Source: Leucobacter weissii
GTDB taxonomy: Bacteria > Actinomycetota > Actinomycetes > Actinomycetales > Microbacteriaceae
Assembly: GCF_017565745.1 (NCBI RefSeq)
Contig: NZ_JAGDYM010000017.1
Coordinates: forward strand, 1-64,000
Reading direction: 5' to 3'
DNA: 64,000 nt
The notes beneath the pieces were generated by a model. The model was not told where the DNA came from. It made no database searches and saw only the letters and a list, made by a program, of their open reading frames with translations. A program made the translations under genes and the position numbers. Every line of letters begins with the position of its first letter. The stretch's first letter is position 1. Positions 53,056-61,449 of the stretch are shown piece by piece.

Positions 53056-53219
53056 CGCCGGGCAGTCACGGTGATGAGCCGTACCGTCAGAATCACGAGC
53101 TCAGTGCTCGCGCGGCCGCCATCGCATCCCTGCGGATGCTAGGCGACCGCACCACGACCTCCACCCATCGAATCGGCGCACTCGCCAGGCATGTTGTCAG
53201 GTCAGTTGCAGGGTGGTGA
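53052..53219 (+). CDS. small ORF coupled to the methyltransferase
   Basis: A 55-residue frame whose ATG overlaps the methyltransferase stop (ATGA at 53052). It reads MTPGSHGDEPYRQNHELSARAAAIASLRMLG...ARHVVRSVAGW. Its end runs 23 bp into the convergent cueP gene. It may be the start of a longer gene that was cut where the copper island was joined. No family is recognised. Confidence 0.4.
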   Translation: MTPGSHGDEPYRQNHELSARAAAIASLRMLGDRTTTSTHRIGALARHVVRSVAGW

Positions 53220-53820
53220 TGCAGGTCGGGTCGTCACTGTTCATCGTGGAGATGTCTGCCGTTCCCGCCTGGCCGTCGTATTCCACGGTGAGGGTCGCCG
53301 TTGTGCCGCGGGGTACCCAGATGCCGATGAAGCCGTTGTCGTAGGTCTGCCGCACGTCGTCGACGAGCACGTCACCGTCTTCGCCAGTGAGGGTGACCTG
53401 AACTTCGGTGTTTGCGAGCTCACCGAGGCAGGTGGTCAGACTGTGGAAGTAGCAGTCATGGGTTTGATCTCGGTAGGGGGCGATCGAGATGTATACCTCG
53501 TCATCGGGCATCGGCAGCTGTGTTTCGCGTTCTTGGTCATCGGTGAGGACGAGCGCATCCGGCTGCACGGACGCGATCAGATCGGCGGGTCGGTCGGCGA
53601 CGGGCATCGTGTCGAGCCGTTCGATGACCTGCGCGGCGTCGAGGCCGTCCAGGTCGTGTGCCGCCAGGAAGTCAGTGTCGGACGCTTGACTGCTGGTCGA
53701 GGGCGACGGGGGTTCGGTCGAGGACGTGGTGGCGCATCCAGTGAGCACGAGGGCGGCGGCAAGCGTGATGGTGGCGGCGACGATCATATTCAGTCGTCGC
53801 GGCTTGGTGGTATGGGGCAT
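53197..53820 (-). CDS. cueP: CueP-family copper-binding lipoprotein
   Basis: A 207-residue secreted lipoprotein (lipobox LVLTGCATT, Cys about 28). The CueP hallmark is HDCYFHSLTTCLGEL, two Cys of the copper site with the intervening His. GFIGIWVPRGTTATLTVEYDG and the C-terminal DDPTCITTLQLT add the third Cys. CueP stores or delivers periplasmic copper and may link to superoxide dismutase. It lies downstream of DUF305 and DUF6153 genes on the same strand in the copper island. Confidence 0.9.
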   Translation of the reverse strand: MPHTTKPRRLNMIVAATITLAAALVLTGCATTSSTEPPSPSTSSQASDTDFLAAHDLDGLDAAQVIERLDTMPVADRPADLIASVQPDALVLTDDQERETQLPMPDDEVYISIAPYRDQTHDCYFHSLTTCLGELANTEVQVTLTGEDGDVLVDDVRQTYDNGFIGIWVPRGTTATLTVEYDGQAGTADISTMNSDDPTCITTLQLT

Positions 53821-53894
53821 GGAGTATTCCTTCGAAAGTGTTCGGCGGGGTCGGTGCCGGGCGCTCTCGCCACGGCACCGACCCTGACGGTCGA

Positions 53895-54485
53895 TCAGAG
53901 GGTGGCCAGGAGGTCTTGCATCTCCTGGATCTCGGCGGTCTGCGCGTCGATGATGGTCTGCGCGAGCTCGACGGCATCGGGGTTGCTGCCGTCATCGACT
54001 TGCGTCTGGGCCATCTCGACCGCTCCCTCGTGATGGACGATCATCTGCTCCAGGAACAGTTGCGACGCCTCGGCTCCGTCGGCCGATTCGAGGGCGGCCA
54101 GGTCGTCCTCGGTCATCATCCCGTCGCCGTGGTCCATCCCGCCCATCTGCTGCTCCTCGGGATTGACGCCCCAGTCCCCCAGCCAGCCCTGGAGCTGTTC
54201 GATCTCGGGCCCCTGGGCAGCCTTGATCTGCTCGGCCAGCTCGACCACCTCGGGGGCGACGCCGTCCTTGGCGAGGACGATGTCGCTCATCTCGATGGCC
54301 TGCTCGTGGTGGACGATCATCATCGAGGCGAACATCACGTCCGCGTCGTTGACGTCCGCTGCCTGCTCGGACGAGCCGTGGTCCATGCCCGGCATCGAGT
54401 CATCGTCGTTCTCGGCCGAGCAGCCGGCAAAGACGAGAGCGGCGGTGAGGGCGAGTGCGGCGGTCGCCGCGGTACGAAACTTCAT
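53895..54485 (-). CDS. DUF305 metal-binding lipoprotein
   Basis: A 196-residue lipoprotein (lipobox LVFAGCSAE) with a ferritin-like DUF305 domain in two helical repeats. Each repeat carries MIVHHE (MMIVHHEQAIEMSDIVL and QMIVHHEGAVEMAQTQV). Met/His-rich segments (MPGMDHGSSE, MGGMDHGDGMM) are typical copper-binding features. It probably binds copper outside the membrane, and CueP is the next gene. Confidence 0.92.
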   Translation of the reverse strand: MKFRTAATAALALTAALVFAGCSAENDDDSMPGMDHGSSEQAADVNDADVMFASMMIVHHEQAIEMSDIVLAKDGVAPEVVELAEQIKAAQGPEIEQLQGWLGDWGVNPEEQQMGGMDHGDGMMTEDDLAALESADGAEASQLFLEQMIVHHEGAVEMAQTQVDDGSNPDAVELAQTIIDAQTAEIQEMQDLLATL

Positions 54486-54589
54486 GAGTGTTCTCCAATA
54501 TCAACAGTCGCTTCAGTGGCGCGGCCCCCGGGAGGGCGCCGCGTGTGTGGGAACCGTCGGCGCTGGTGCGCGCCGGGTTCACCGCCCCA

Positions 54590-55045
54590 TCACGTGCGAC
54601 TGATGCAGAGAACGTGCAACGACGGCGCCCTGGACAGCACCCTGTCGATGAAGCGGGCCACGAGGGAGGACCGAGGCAGGGTGCGCATCCATCCGCGCAG
54701 CAGCCGAGGCGGCACCAGGATCAACAGGATGAGCAGGAGCGCGAGCACGCACGCCATCGCCATGCCCAGATGGTCACCGCTCCCGCAATCCGTGCATGCA
54801 CTACCGAGGTCACCTGCCGAGCCACCGGACTCGTGCACGCCGCCCGCGCTGTGATGAGCGCCCTCAGTGCCGGTGGCGGAGACCGTTATAGCGGGCGCGT
54901 GGGCGGCCGGGGTGCCGTGCAGGTTCAGCGTGTGCATGGCCAGCAGCCCGACGATGACCGCAGCGACCAGCAACCCTCCGAGCAGCACACACCGGAAGAA
55001 GGCCCGGAGGCTCTTCCCGGATCGCGTTGCTGTTGCGGACACCAT
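54590..55045 (-). CDS. DUF6153 family membrane protein
   Basis: A 151-residue protein with an N-terminal membrane helix (RCVLLGGLLVAAVIVGLLAM), an extracytoplasmic His/Gly/Cys-bearing loop (HHSAGGVHESGG, CTDCGSGDH) and a second helix (MAMACVLALLLILLILV). The arrangement is that of DUF6153, often found beside actinobacterial copper and DUF305 genes. It is probably first in the minus-strand copper operon and divergent from the MFS gene. Confidence 0.8.
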   Translation of the reverse strand: MVSATATRSGKSLRAFFRCVLLGGLLVAAVIVGLLAMHTLNLHGTPAAHAPAITVSATGTEGAHHSAGGVHESGGSAGDLGSACTDCGSGDHLGMAMACVLALLLILLILVPPRLLRGWMRTLPRSSLVARFIDRVLSRAPSLHVLCISRT

Positions 55046-55168
55046 GCACCTCAGTTTACGGGCTCACCGTGCCGCTGTCGGCGGCCGGAGTGGTTGGTGC
55101 GACCGAGGCTGGCCGCCTCTGTATGCGCGCTGAACGGACCCTGTTCCGCCAGGTTCCGTCCGAGAGGA

Positions 55169-55185
55169 ATACCCCAGGGGGGTAT
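55169..55185. promoter_or_regulatory. CsoR-type copper operator (1)
   Basis: ATACCCC-AGG-GGGGTAT is the GC-flanked palindrome recognised by CsoR repressors (TACCCC/GGGGTA). It lies 45 bp before the MFS start and 124 bp from the divergent DUF6153 start. Confidence 0.82.
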
Positions 55186-55229
55186 GTTGTTGGAGGTGGG
55201 GAAGAGTTCACGAAGGTCAGGAGAATTCG

Positions 55230-56549
55230 ATGCGCTTGTTCGCGATCCGCGACTTCCGCCACCTGTTCAGTGCGCAGATTATCGCTCTGTTCGGGACGGG
55301 GTTGGCGACCGTTGCCCTCGGCCTGCTGGCCTACGAGCTCGCCGGCCCCAGCGCGGGGGCCGTTCTCGCGACGGCGCTGACGATCAAGATGGTCATGTAC
55401 GTCTTGATCGCTCCGCTGGCGGCGGCCTATGCTGACCGCCTCCCGAAACGGATGTTCCTGACCGTGCTCGACGTGGTGCGCGCGATGGTGGTGCTCGCGT
55501 TGCCGTTCGTCACGGAGATCTGGCAGATCTACGTCCTCATCGGTGTCTTGCAAGCAGCCTCCGCGGCGTTCACGCCGACGTTCCAGGCAGTGATCCCCGA
55601 TATCGTGGCCGAGGAGTCCGACTACACCCGGGCGCTGTCCGCGTCGCAGGTGGCTTACACGATGGAGAGCCTGCTCAGCCCAGTTCTGGCGGCGGTGGCA
55701 CTGACGTTCATGACGTTCAATTGGCTGTTCGTGGGCACCTCGGTGGGCTTCGTGCTCTCCGCCGTCCTGGTGCTCTCGACTCGCATCCCGAATGCGGCAC
55801 CGAGTGGGCACGCGGGTGCGTGGAACCGGGTCACCTCGGGCGTGAAGGTCTTCTTCAGTGCTCCTCGTCTGCGTGGCGTCATGGCACTGAACGTGGTGGT
55901 CGCCGCAGCTGGATCGATCGTGGTGGTCAATACGGTCAACTACGTCCGAGATCAACTGGGCGGCACGCAGGCCGATGTCGCCTGGATGCTCGCAGCTTCC
56001 GGCGGCGGCACGCTGTTGGTCGCTCTGTTCCTCCCGCGCGTGCTCGATCGGATCGCCGAGCGGGTCGTGATGATGACCGGTGCCGCGGTCCTACTTGCCG
56101 GTGTGCTGGCGGCCGTCGCAATGACCGCCATCCAGGCGGCTTCCTGGATGATCACGGCACCGATCTGGGTCGTCATCGGCGGCGGAATGGCCTTGATCGT
56201 CACGCCCACCGGACGTGTCATTCGAGGTTCGGTCGCGAAGCGCGAGCTCCCGGCGGCCTTCGCGGCGCAGTTCTCGCTGTCGCACCTGGCTTGGCTCGTC
56301 ACCTACCCGATTGCCGGATGGGTCGGCACAGCGTCCGGCTTCACTCTCGCCTGGTCGATCCTTGCGGCTCTCGCCATCACCGGCGCCATCACGGCGCAGA
56401 TGCTCTGGCCCCGCGAGAAGAGAACGAAGGCCATCGTCGCCGGTAGTGACGCAGAAACGGCGACGGGCGACCTGGCGCTCCGTGATGAGACCGAAGCCGC
56501 CGAAGGCACCCTCGCGGCATCCCAGTGCTCCTGCGCACGCACCGCATAA
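55230..56549 (+). CDS. MFS transporter under copper control
   Basis: A 439-residue major facilitator with about twelve membrane segments, of the MFS_3/enterobactin-exporter-like type (IRDFRHLFSAQIIALFGTGLATVALGLLAYEL). The conserved AAYADRLPKRMFLTVLDVVRA loop follows helix 2. A C-terminal tail ends in CSCARTA, a possible metal-binding CxC. AGGAG stands six bases before the ATG. The CsoR-type box upstream suggests copper-induced expression and copper-related export, which is inference. A terminator follows. Confidence 0.87.
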   Translation: MRLFAIRDFRHLFSAQIIALFGTGLATVALGLLAYELAGPSAGAVLATALTIKMVMYVLIAPLAAAYADRLPKRMFLTVLDVVRAMVVLALPFVTEIWQIYVLIGVLQAASAAFTPTFQAVIPDIVAEESDYTRALSASQVAYTMESLLSPVLAAVALTFMTFNWLFVGTSVGFVLSAVLVLSTRIPNAAPSGHAGAWNRVTSGVKVFFSAPRLRGVMALNVVVAAAGSIVVVNTVNYVRDQLGGTQADVAWMLAASGGGTLLVALFLPRVLDRIAERVVMMTGAAVLLAGVLAAVAMTAIQAASWMITAPIWVVIGGGMALIVTPTGRVIRGSVAKRELPAAFAAQFSLSHLAWLVTYPIAGWVGTASGFTLAWSILAALAITGAITAQMLWPREKRTKAIVAGSDAETATGDLALRDETEAAEGTLAASQCSCARTA

Positions 56550-56558
56550 GCGCGCAGG

Positions 56559-56589
56559 CGGCGGGCGGAACGAATGGTTCCGCCCGCCG
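56559..56589. terminator. bidirectional terminator after MFS gene
   Basis: CGGCGGGCGGAAC (56559-56571) pairs with its complement (56577-56589) around the loop GAATG, between the convergent MFS and FAD-oxidoreductase genes. Confidence 0.85.
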
Positions 56590-56631
56590 GCGTGTCGTGC
56601 TCGCCGGGGCGCCGGCGATCCAGCCTGTCGA

Positions 56632-57801
56632 TCAGGAGCGAATCGGCGCCCGCTGGTGCAGCCGAGGTATCCAGTCGCGGACGAGGCTGGCGGCGTCGAT
56701 CCCGGTGAGTGCGACGGGGATATCTCCGAGGTAGTGAGCCGTGAGCAGCGGGTCGGTGGAGACGAGTCGCGTGCTCGTGCCCAGGGCGGGGTGGCCGACG
56801 CCGGTGAGGGTATGCCCATGGATGCGTGCAGAGAACGCTGAGGACGGTAGGTATATGCCGGGGTCGTCGGCCTGGCCGACGTCGTGCAATAGGGTTCTGG
56901 CGGCGTGGATGCCCTGGGCTACCGAGTCGTCCCAGTGATCAACTCGGTACGAGCCGTGGCGGGGATAGTGGTGCACGGCGACGCCGCCGGCGGCGTAGAT
57001 GCGCTGACGCGGGGCGACCATGAGCCGCATGCGGCTGTCGACGGCGATGCCCTCGGGTCCGCTCCAGGGTGCCGGTGCGGTGGGAACGGTGCCGTGGGCG
57101 ACGATCGCCAGGTCCCCTTCGGCTCGCGGGCCGTCGTCGAGGACGACGGTGATGCGGTCGGCGTGGGTGCGGATCGCGGTCGGCGTGCGTCCGAGGTAGG
57201 CGGCGTGCTGCGGCAGATGCAGGTTGAGGAGGCTTCTGGCGGTCTCCTCTCCGAGGGCGCGGGCACCAGGCAGCAGCGATCGGGTGATCAGGGCGACATC
57301 ATGCCCGGCGTCGGTGAGGAGCGAGGCGGTCTCCGATGCGACGAGGCCTCCGCCGAGCATCAGCACACGGGCAGGGTGCGTGGTCGCGAGCAGGTCTCGG
57401 ACCCGGATGGCATCCGCGATCGAGTGCAGGGCGGTGAGCCGCCCGGCACTGAGAGCTTGGTCTCGGCCGAGGATCGTCTCATCGAGGGTCCATGGCCGAC
57501 TGCCGCTGGCAATAATGAGCGCGTCGTAGGTGCGTGACTGCCCGGAGTCAAGGTGTACGTCCCGACTCCGGGGGTCGATGCCGCGCACCGTATCAGCGAT
57601 CGTCTCCACTCCGGCGGCTGGCAGGGCGGTCTGCACGGGTTCAAGCAGACCGATGGCCACGCCTTTGTTCACGAGCGTCCGGTTGTACGGCTGTTCACCA
57701 CTGCGGGTGAACAGGTCGACTTCGATGTCGACCCGCGAGGCCTGCAAGGTCTTCGCAGCGGATGTTCCCGCCGCGCCAGCGCCGATGATCCCGACCTTCA
57801 T
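56632..57801 (-). CDS. FAD/NAD(P)-dependent oxidoreductase
   Basis: A 389-residue pyridine-nucleotide-disulfide oxidoreductase-fold protein. KVGIIGAGAAGTSAAKTL binds FAD, VLMLGGGLVASETASLL binds NAD(P), and IYAAGGVAVHHYP is the second FAD motif. No redox-active CxxxxC pair is present, so it is not a disulfide reductase. It may feed a ferredoxin or flavin partner. The ATG overlaps the TetR stop (ATGA), so the two form an operon divergent from the EmrB-type exporter. Confidence 0.88.
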   Translation of the reverse strand: MKVGIIGAGAAGTSAAKTLQASRVDIEVDLFTRSGEQPYNRTLVNKGVAIGLLEPVQTALPAAGVETIADTVRGIDPRSRDVHLDSGQSRTYDALIIASGSRPWTLDETILGRDQALSAGRLTALHSIADAIRVRDLLATTHPARVLMLGGGLVASETASLLTDAGHDVALITRSLLPGARALGEETARSLLNLHLPQHAAYLGRTPTAIRTHADRITVVLDDGPRAEGDLAIVAHGTVPTAPAPWSGPEGIAVDSRMRLMVAPRQRIYAAGGVAVHHYPRHGSYRVDHWDDSVAQGIHAARTLLHDVGQADDPGIYLPSSAFSARIHGHTLTGVGHPALGTSTRLVSTDPLLTAHYLGDIPVALTGIDAASLVRDWIPRLHQRAPIRS

Positions 57802-58445
57802 CGCGTTCCTTCGTCGGGGCCGGTCTGGGTGAAGGCCGGCAGCAGGATCGCGTCGATAAACCAGGGCGCATCATCGGGGTCGATGCGGCCGGTGCGCACT
57901 TCCTCGGCGGCGCCGTTCATCACCACGTGCGTGGTGGTCAGCAGCCAGGACACCGGCAGGTCGGCGCGGAAGGCGCCTTCGCGCTGGCCCCGCAGCAGCA
58001 GACCGCGCATCCGGGCCTCGGCCTTCTCGTGCATCTCGCGGATGCGGGCGGCGGGGAGCTCTTTCTGCGCTGCGGCGAGCAATGCGCGGGATTGATCGAC
58101 CAGGACCCAACTAGAGGCGACGAGCCGCCCGAACGCTTCGCGTGCATCGCCGTCGAGGGGCACTTCGCGCAGCACGTCTTCGCCGCGTTCCAGGCTGTCG
58201 ACCAGCGCAGCCTCGATGAGTTCGGCGCGGGTCTGGAAGTGCCCGTAGAGCGTCACCCGGCCCACGCCCGCCTCGGCGGCGATATCGGCGACCGACGCGT
58301 CGGGGTTCTTGCGGATCGCCGTGACCGTCGCGGCCAGAATCTTCGCCCGGTTGCGCTGTGCATCGGCGCGTTGGTTGGCCGCCCGGTTCGCTGTCGCCGG
58401 GCTGCGCCGAGCGCTACCGGTCGCACTGGCCTTCTTCGTCGGCAT
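57798..58445 (-). CDS. TetR-family transcriptional regulator
   Basis: A 215-residue TetR regulator. The N-terminal basic tail precedes RAKILAATVTAIRKNPDASVADIAAEAGVGRVTLYGHFQTRAELIEAAL, the standard helix-turn-helix. The C-terminal domain is a TetR_C-type ligand pocket of unknown specificity. The ATG follows GAGGTGGAGC. It is divergent from the EmrB/QacA-type exporter, which it likely represses. Confidence 0.92.
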   Translation of the reverse strand: MPTKKASATGSARRSPATANRAANQRADAQRNRAKILAATVTAIRKNPDASVADIAAEAGVGRVTLYGHFQTRAELIEAALVDSLERGEDVLREVPLDGDAREAFGRLVASSWVLVDQSRALLAAAQKELPAARIREMHEKAEARMRGLLLRGQREGAFRADLPVSWLLTTTHVVMNGAAEEVRTGRIDPDDAPWFIDAILLPAFTQTGPDEGTR

Positions 58446-58482
58446 GCTCCACCTCTCAACTCGTACGGGAATGTATGAGATA

Positions 58483-58506
58483 GTGTAGCTGTTACAACCT
58501 GTACAC
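58483..58506. promoter_or_regulatory. candidate TetR operator
   Basis: GTGTA (58483-58487) and TACAC (58502-58506) form an inverted repeat with a 14-bp spacer containing TGTTACA. They lie in the AT-richer middle of the 160-bp divergent gap. Confidence 0.4.
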
Positions 58507-58605
58507 CGATGACCGAGTTACGTGTCGTCGCCCGACCGGCGGCGGGGCGAAGGAGAGGGGCGACACGGCCATGAACACGACACGCACGACCACGGGAGGT
58601 GCGAC

Positions 58606-60165
58606 ATGAGCAACACGAGCACTCCTGCGCCCAAGGCAGGGGCGAAGCAGTGGTGGGGTCTGGCGATCTTGGTGATCCCCTCGACGCTGCTCTTCATGAT
58701 GCTGACGATCCTGTTCCTGGCCGCCCCGAACCTCGCCGCGGACTTGAACCCGACGAGCACGCAGCTGCTGTGGATTCTCGACATCTACGGCTTCGTCATG
58801 GCCGGGTTCCTGGTCGCGATGGGCGTGCTCGGTGACCGGGTGGGCAAGCGGCTGCTGATGGTCATCGGTGCGATTCTGTTCGCCGCGGTCTCCGTCGCCG
58901 CGTCGCTGACCACGATCCCCGAGCTGATGATCGTCTGGCGCGCCGTCCTCGGACTGGCAGCGGCGATGATGGTGCCCGCGACGATCGGTCTGATCTTCGT
59001 GCTCTTCGCCGACGCGAAGCAGCGCGGCGTCGCGATCGGCGTCTGGGCCGGTGGCATCTCAGCCGGCGTGGCCCTCGGCCCGCTGCTCAGTGGCCTGCTC
59101 TTGGAGACCTTCGGCTGGCAGGCAACCTTCCTGGTAGCGGTGCCGATCATGGCGATCGTCGCAATCGGTGCACCGCTGCTGGTTCCTGAGCACCGCGACC
59201 CGTCGGCGAAGATCGACCTGTTCAGCGCCTTGCTGCTGGTCGGCGGGCTGCTCGCAATCATCTACGGCATCAAGCGCTTCGCAGCCCAGGAACCCGCATT
59301 GCCCTCGATCGGCCTGCTCGCTGTGGGCGCGTTGATCGGACTGTGGTTCGTGATCCGGCAGTTGCGAGCCGAGAAGCCCCTGCTGGACGTGCGCCTGTTC
59401 GCCAACCGCACCGTCTCCGGGGCGTTGGCCGTGTTCCTGCTGTCGGCGGCGGCACTGGGTGGCGTGTACTCGCTTTTCACCCAGTACCTCCAGCATGTGC
59501 AGGGCCTCTCGCCGCTCCAGGCCGGGCTGGCGATCCTGCCCGCCGCGGCGGTACTGATCGTCGTCTCCACCCTCTCCCCGGTGCTCGCGCGGAAGTTCCG
59601 TCCGGGGAACGTGATCGCGATCGGCCTGCTCACCCAGGTCGTCGGCTACATCCTGTTCACCCAGCTCGACGCAGGCACCGGCCTCGCGCTGGTGATCGCG
59701 AGTTTCATCATCACCTACCCCGGCGTCGCGCCCTCGATGGCACTGACGACCGACCTCGTGGTGAGCTCGGTGCCACCGGAGAAGACGGGCGGCGCCTCGG
59801 GGCTCGCGACCACCGCAAATGACCTGGGCATCTCGCTCGGCATCGCGGTCATCGGTAGCGTCGGCATCGCCACCTACCGGGGCCGCATCGACGGAAACCT
59901 GCCCGAGGGCCTCTCCCCGGAGGCCACGGCAGCCGCCTCGGACAGCATCGACGGCGCGCTCGCGGCCGCGGCCAATCTTCCGGGTGCGCTGGGCGAGCAA
60001 CTGGTGAGCGCCGCGCAGGCAGCCTTCGCGGGCGGGATGAACATGGCCGCCGTCGCCTCGGCCGTCATCGCCGGTGTGGCCGCGATCATCGCCGCGACCC
60101 GTCTGCGCCACATCCGCCCCACCGGCGAAGCGCAGCAGTCCACCGAAGAAGTTCACACCAACTAG
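58606..60165 (+). CDS. DHA2 (EmrB/QacA-type) MFS drug exporter
   Basis: A 519-residue MFS protein with fourteen predicted membrane segments. The DHA2 features are LFLAAPNLAADLNPTSTQLLWILDIYGFVMAGFLV (motif D1), GVLGDRVGKRLLM (motif A) and GLAAAMMVPATIGLIFVLF. GGISAGVALGPLLSGLLLETFGW is motif C. The ATG at 58606 has GGGAGG nearby. Probable cation/drug:H+ antiport. It is controlled by the divergent TetR gene, and its stop abuts the second CsoR-type operator. Confidence 0.93.
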   Translation: MSNTSTPAPKAGAKQWWGLAILVIPSTLLFMMLTILFLAAPNLAADLNPTSTQLLWILDIYGFVMAGFLVAMGVLGDRVGKRLLMVIGAILFAAVSVAASLTTIPELMIVWRAVLGLAAAMMVPATIGLIFVLFADAKQRGVAIGVWAGGISAGVALGPLLSGLLLETFGWQATFLVAVPIMAIVAIGAPLLVPEHRDPSAKIDLFSALLLVGGLLAIIYGIKRFAAQEPALPSIGLLAVGALIGLWFVIRQLRAEKPLLDVRLFANRTVSGALAVFLLSAAALGGVYSLFTQYLQHVQGLSPLQAGLAILPAAAVLIVVSTLSPVLARKFRPGNVIAIGLLTQVVGYILFTQLDAGTGLALVIASFIITYPGVAPSMALTTDLVVSSVPPEKTGGASGLATTANDLGISLGIAVIGSVGIATYRGRIDGNLPEGLSPEATAAASDSIDGALAAAANLPGALGEQLVSAAQAAFAGGMNMAAVASAVIAGVAAIIAATRLRHIRPTGEAQQSTEEVHTN

Positions 60166-60167
60166 GA

Positions 60168-60184
60168 ATACCCCTAGGGGGTAT
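60168..60184. promoter_or_regulatory. CsoR-type copper operator (2)
   Basis: ATACCCC-TAG-GGGGTAT is almost the same as the box at 55169-55185 and lies 41 bp before copZ, two bases after the exporter stop. It should control the copZ-copA operon. Confidence 0.87.
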
Positions 60185-60224
60185 CGTGTTGGAGAAGTCA
60201 TACCCGAGTGAAGGAGTTGGAATC

Positions 60225-60437
60225 ATGACCACGACGACCGAGTACCAGGTGACCGGGATGAGCTGCGGGCACTGCGAGACCGCGATCCGCAGCGAGGTCT
60301 CCGAGATCCCCGGTGTGACCGGCATCGATGTCAGCGCCCAGACGGGTCGCCTGGCCGTGACCGCCGAGCAGCCGGTGGACGACGCCGCGGTGATCGCGGC
60401 GGTTGATGAGGCTGGCTACGCAGCCGTCAGGAGCTGA
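60225..60437 (+). CDS. copZ: copper chaperone (HMA domain) CopZ
   Basis: A 70-residue HMA-domain chaperone with the Cu(I) site GMSCGHCETAI (CxxC) and the family ending AVDEAGYAA. It should deliver Cu(I) to CopA and possibly to CsoR. AAGGAG precedes the ATG at 60225. It is the first gene after the CsoR-type operator. Confidence 0.95.
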   Translation: MTTTTEYQVTGMSCGHCETAIRSEVSEIPGVTGIDVSAQTGRLAVTAEQPVDDAAVIAAVDEAGYAAVRS

Positions 60438-60438
60438 G

Positions 60439-61449
60439 ATGAAGGCACCTGTACGGCTGGGCCTGTACGGGCTGGTCCTCGTGGCCGTGTTCGCCGTGGC
60501 TGGATTCACGGCGAACGCGGTCGTCCCCGAGGAGACCGTGCAGAGCTGGGCAGAAGACACCGCAGACACCACGCACCACGAGGAAGGAGACGCCATGAAC
60601 GGCGACGAGCATGAAGGACACAATGCCGGCGCATCGTCGCTGGGCCTGGGCCTCGCTCAGGACGGCTACCAGCTCACCACGGTGACCGCACCGACCGCCA
60701 CCGGAACCGAGGGCGAGCTGGCGCTGACGGTCACCGGACCCGATGGCAACCCGGTTACCGATTTCGAGCTGGAGCATGAGAAGGAGCTGCACCTGATCGC
60801 CGTCCGCGCTGACGGGCAGCGCTTCCGACACGTCCACCCCGAGATGGACGACAACGGCAGGTGGACGATCCCCTGGCAGTGGGATGCCGCGGGCTCGTAC
60901 CGAGTCTTTGCGGACTTCGTCCCGGCCGACACCGGGGAGGGCATCACGCTCTCGACCTCGGTGCAGGTGGCCGGCGACTACGAGCCTGCACCGGCGACCG
61001 GGCCGGTCACCGAGACCACCGTCGACGGCTTCGACGTTGCTGTGGAGGGTGATCTTGTCGCCGGCTCCGCGTCGGAGTTGACGATCACCGTCACCCGTGA
61101 CGGCGAGCCGGTCACCGCACTGGAGCCGTACCTGGGCGCGTTCGGGCACCTTGTCGCCCTCCGCGATGGCGATCTCGCCTACCTGCACGTCCACCCGCAC
61201 GGCGACGCGCCCGAGGCCGGCGAGACCTCGGGGCCGGAGATCGTGTTCGAGGCCACCGCGCCGACGCCCGGTCGGTACCTGCTGTTCCTGGACTTCCAGA
61301 TCGACGGCGGAGTTCGCACCGCGCCGCTGGTGATCGACACGACCACCGGTGCGGCCGAGAACGGCGCCGGACATCCCGGAGGCGAGCACTCCGATACCGA
61401 GTCGGGCACCGGGGAAGAGCATGAGGAAGGGGCAGGCCATGGCCACTGA
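60439..61449 (+). CDS. membrane-anchored His-rich protein of copper operon
   Basis: A 336-residue protein with an N-terminal membrane helix ([20 protein letters not shown]) and an extracytoplasmic part. His/Glu-rich segments stand at residues 45-62 ([13 protein letters not shown]), and a His-rich tail ([21 protein letters not shown]) closes it. Two beta-sandwich-like repeats each contain a HVHP motif ([11 protein letters not shown] and YLHVHPHGD), suggesting metal binding. Homologues are known as hypothetical proteins in actinobacterial copper loci. AGGAG precedes the ATG, two bases after copZ. It overlaps copA by 11 bp. Confidence 0.85.
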   Translation: MKAPVRLGLYGLVLVAVFAVAGFTANAVVPEETVQSWAEDTADTTHHEEGDAMNGDEHEGHNAGASSLGLGLAQDGYQLTTVTAPTATGTEGELALTVTGPDGNPVTDFELEHEKELHLIAVRADGQRFRHVHPEMDDNGRWTIPWQWDAAGSYRVFADFVPADTGEGITLSTSVQVAGDYEPAPATGPVTETTVDGFDVAVEGDLVAGSASELTITVTRDGEPVTALEPYLGAFGHLVALRDGDLAYLHVHPHGDAPEAGETSGPEIVFEATAPTPGRYLLFLDFQIDGGVRTAPLVIDTTTGAAENGAGHPGGEHSDTESGTGEEHEEGAGHGH

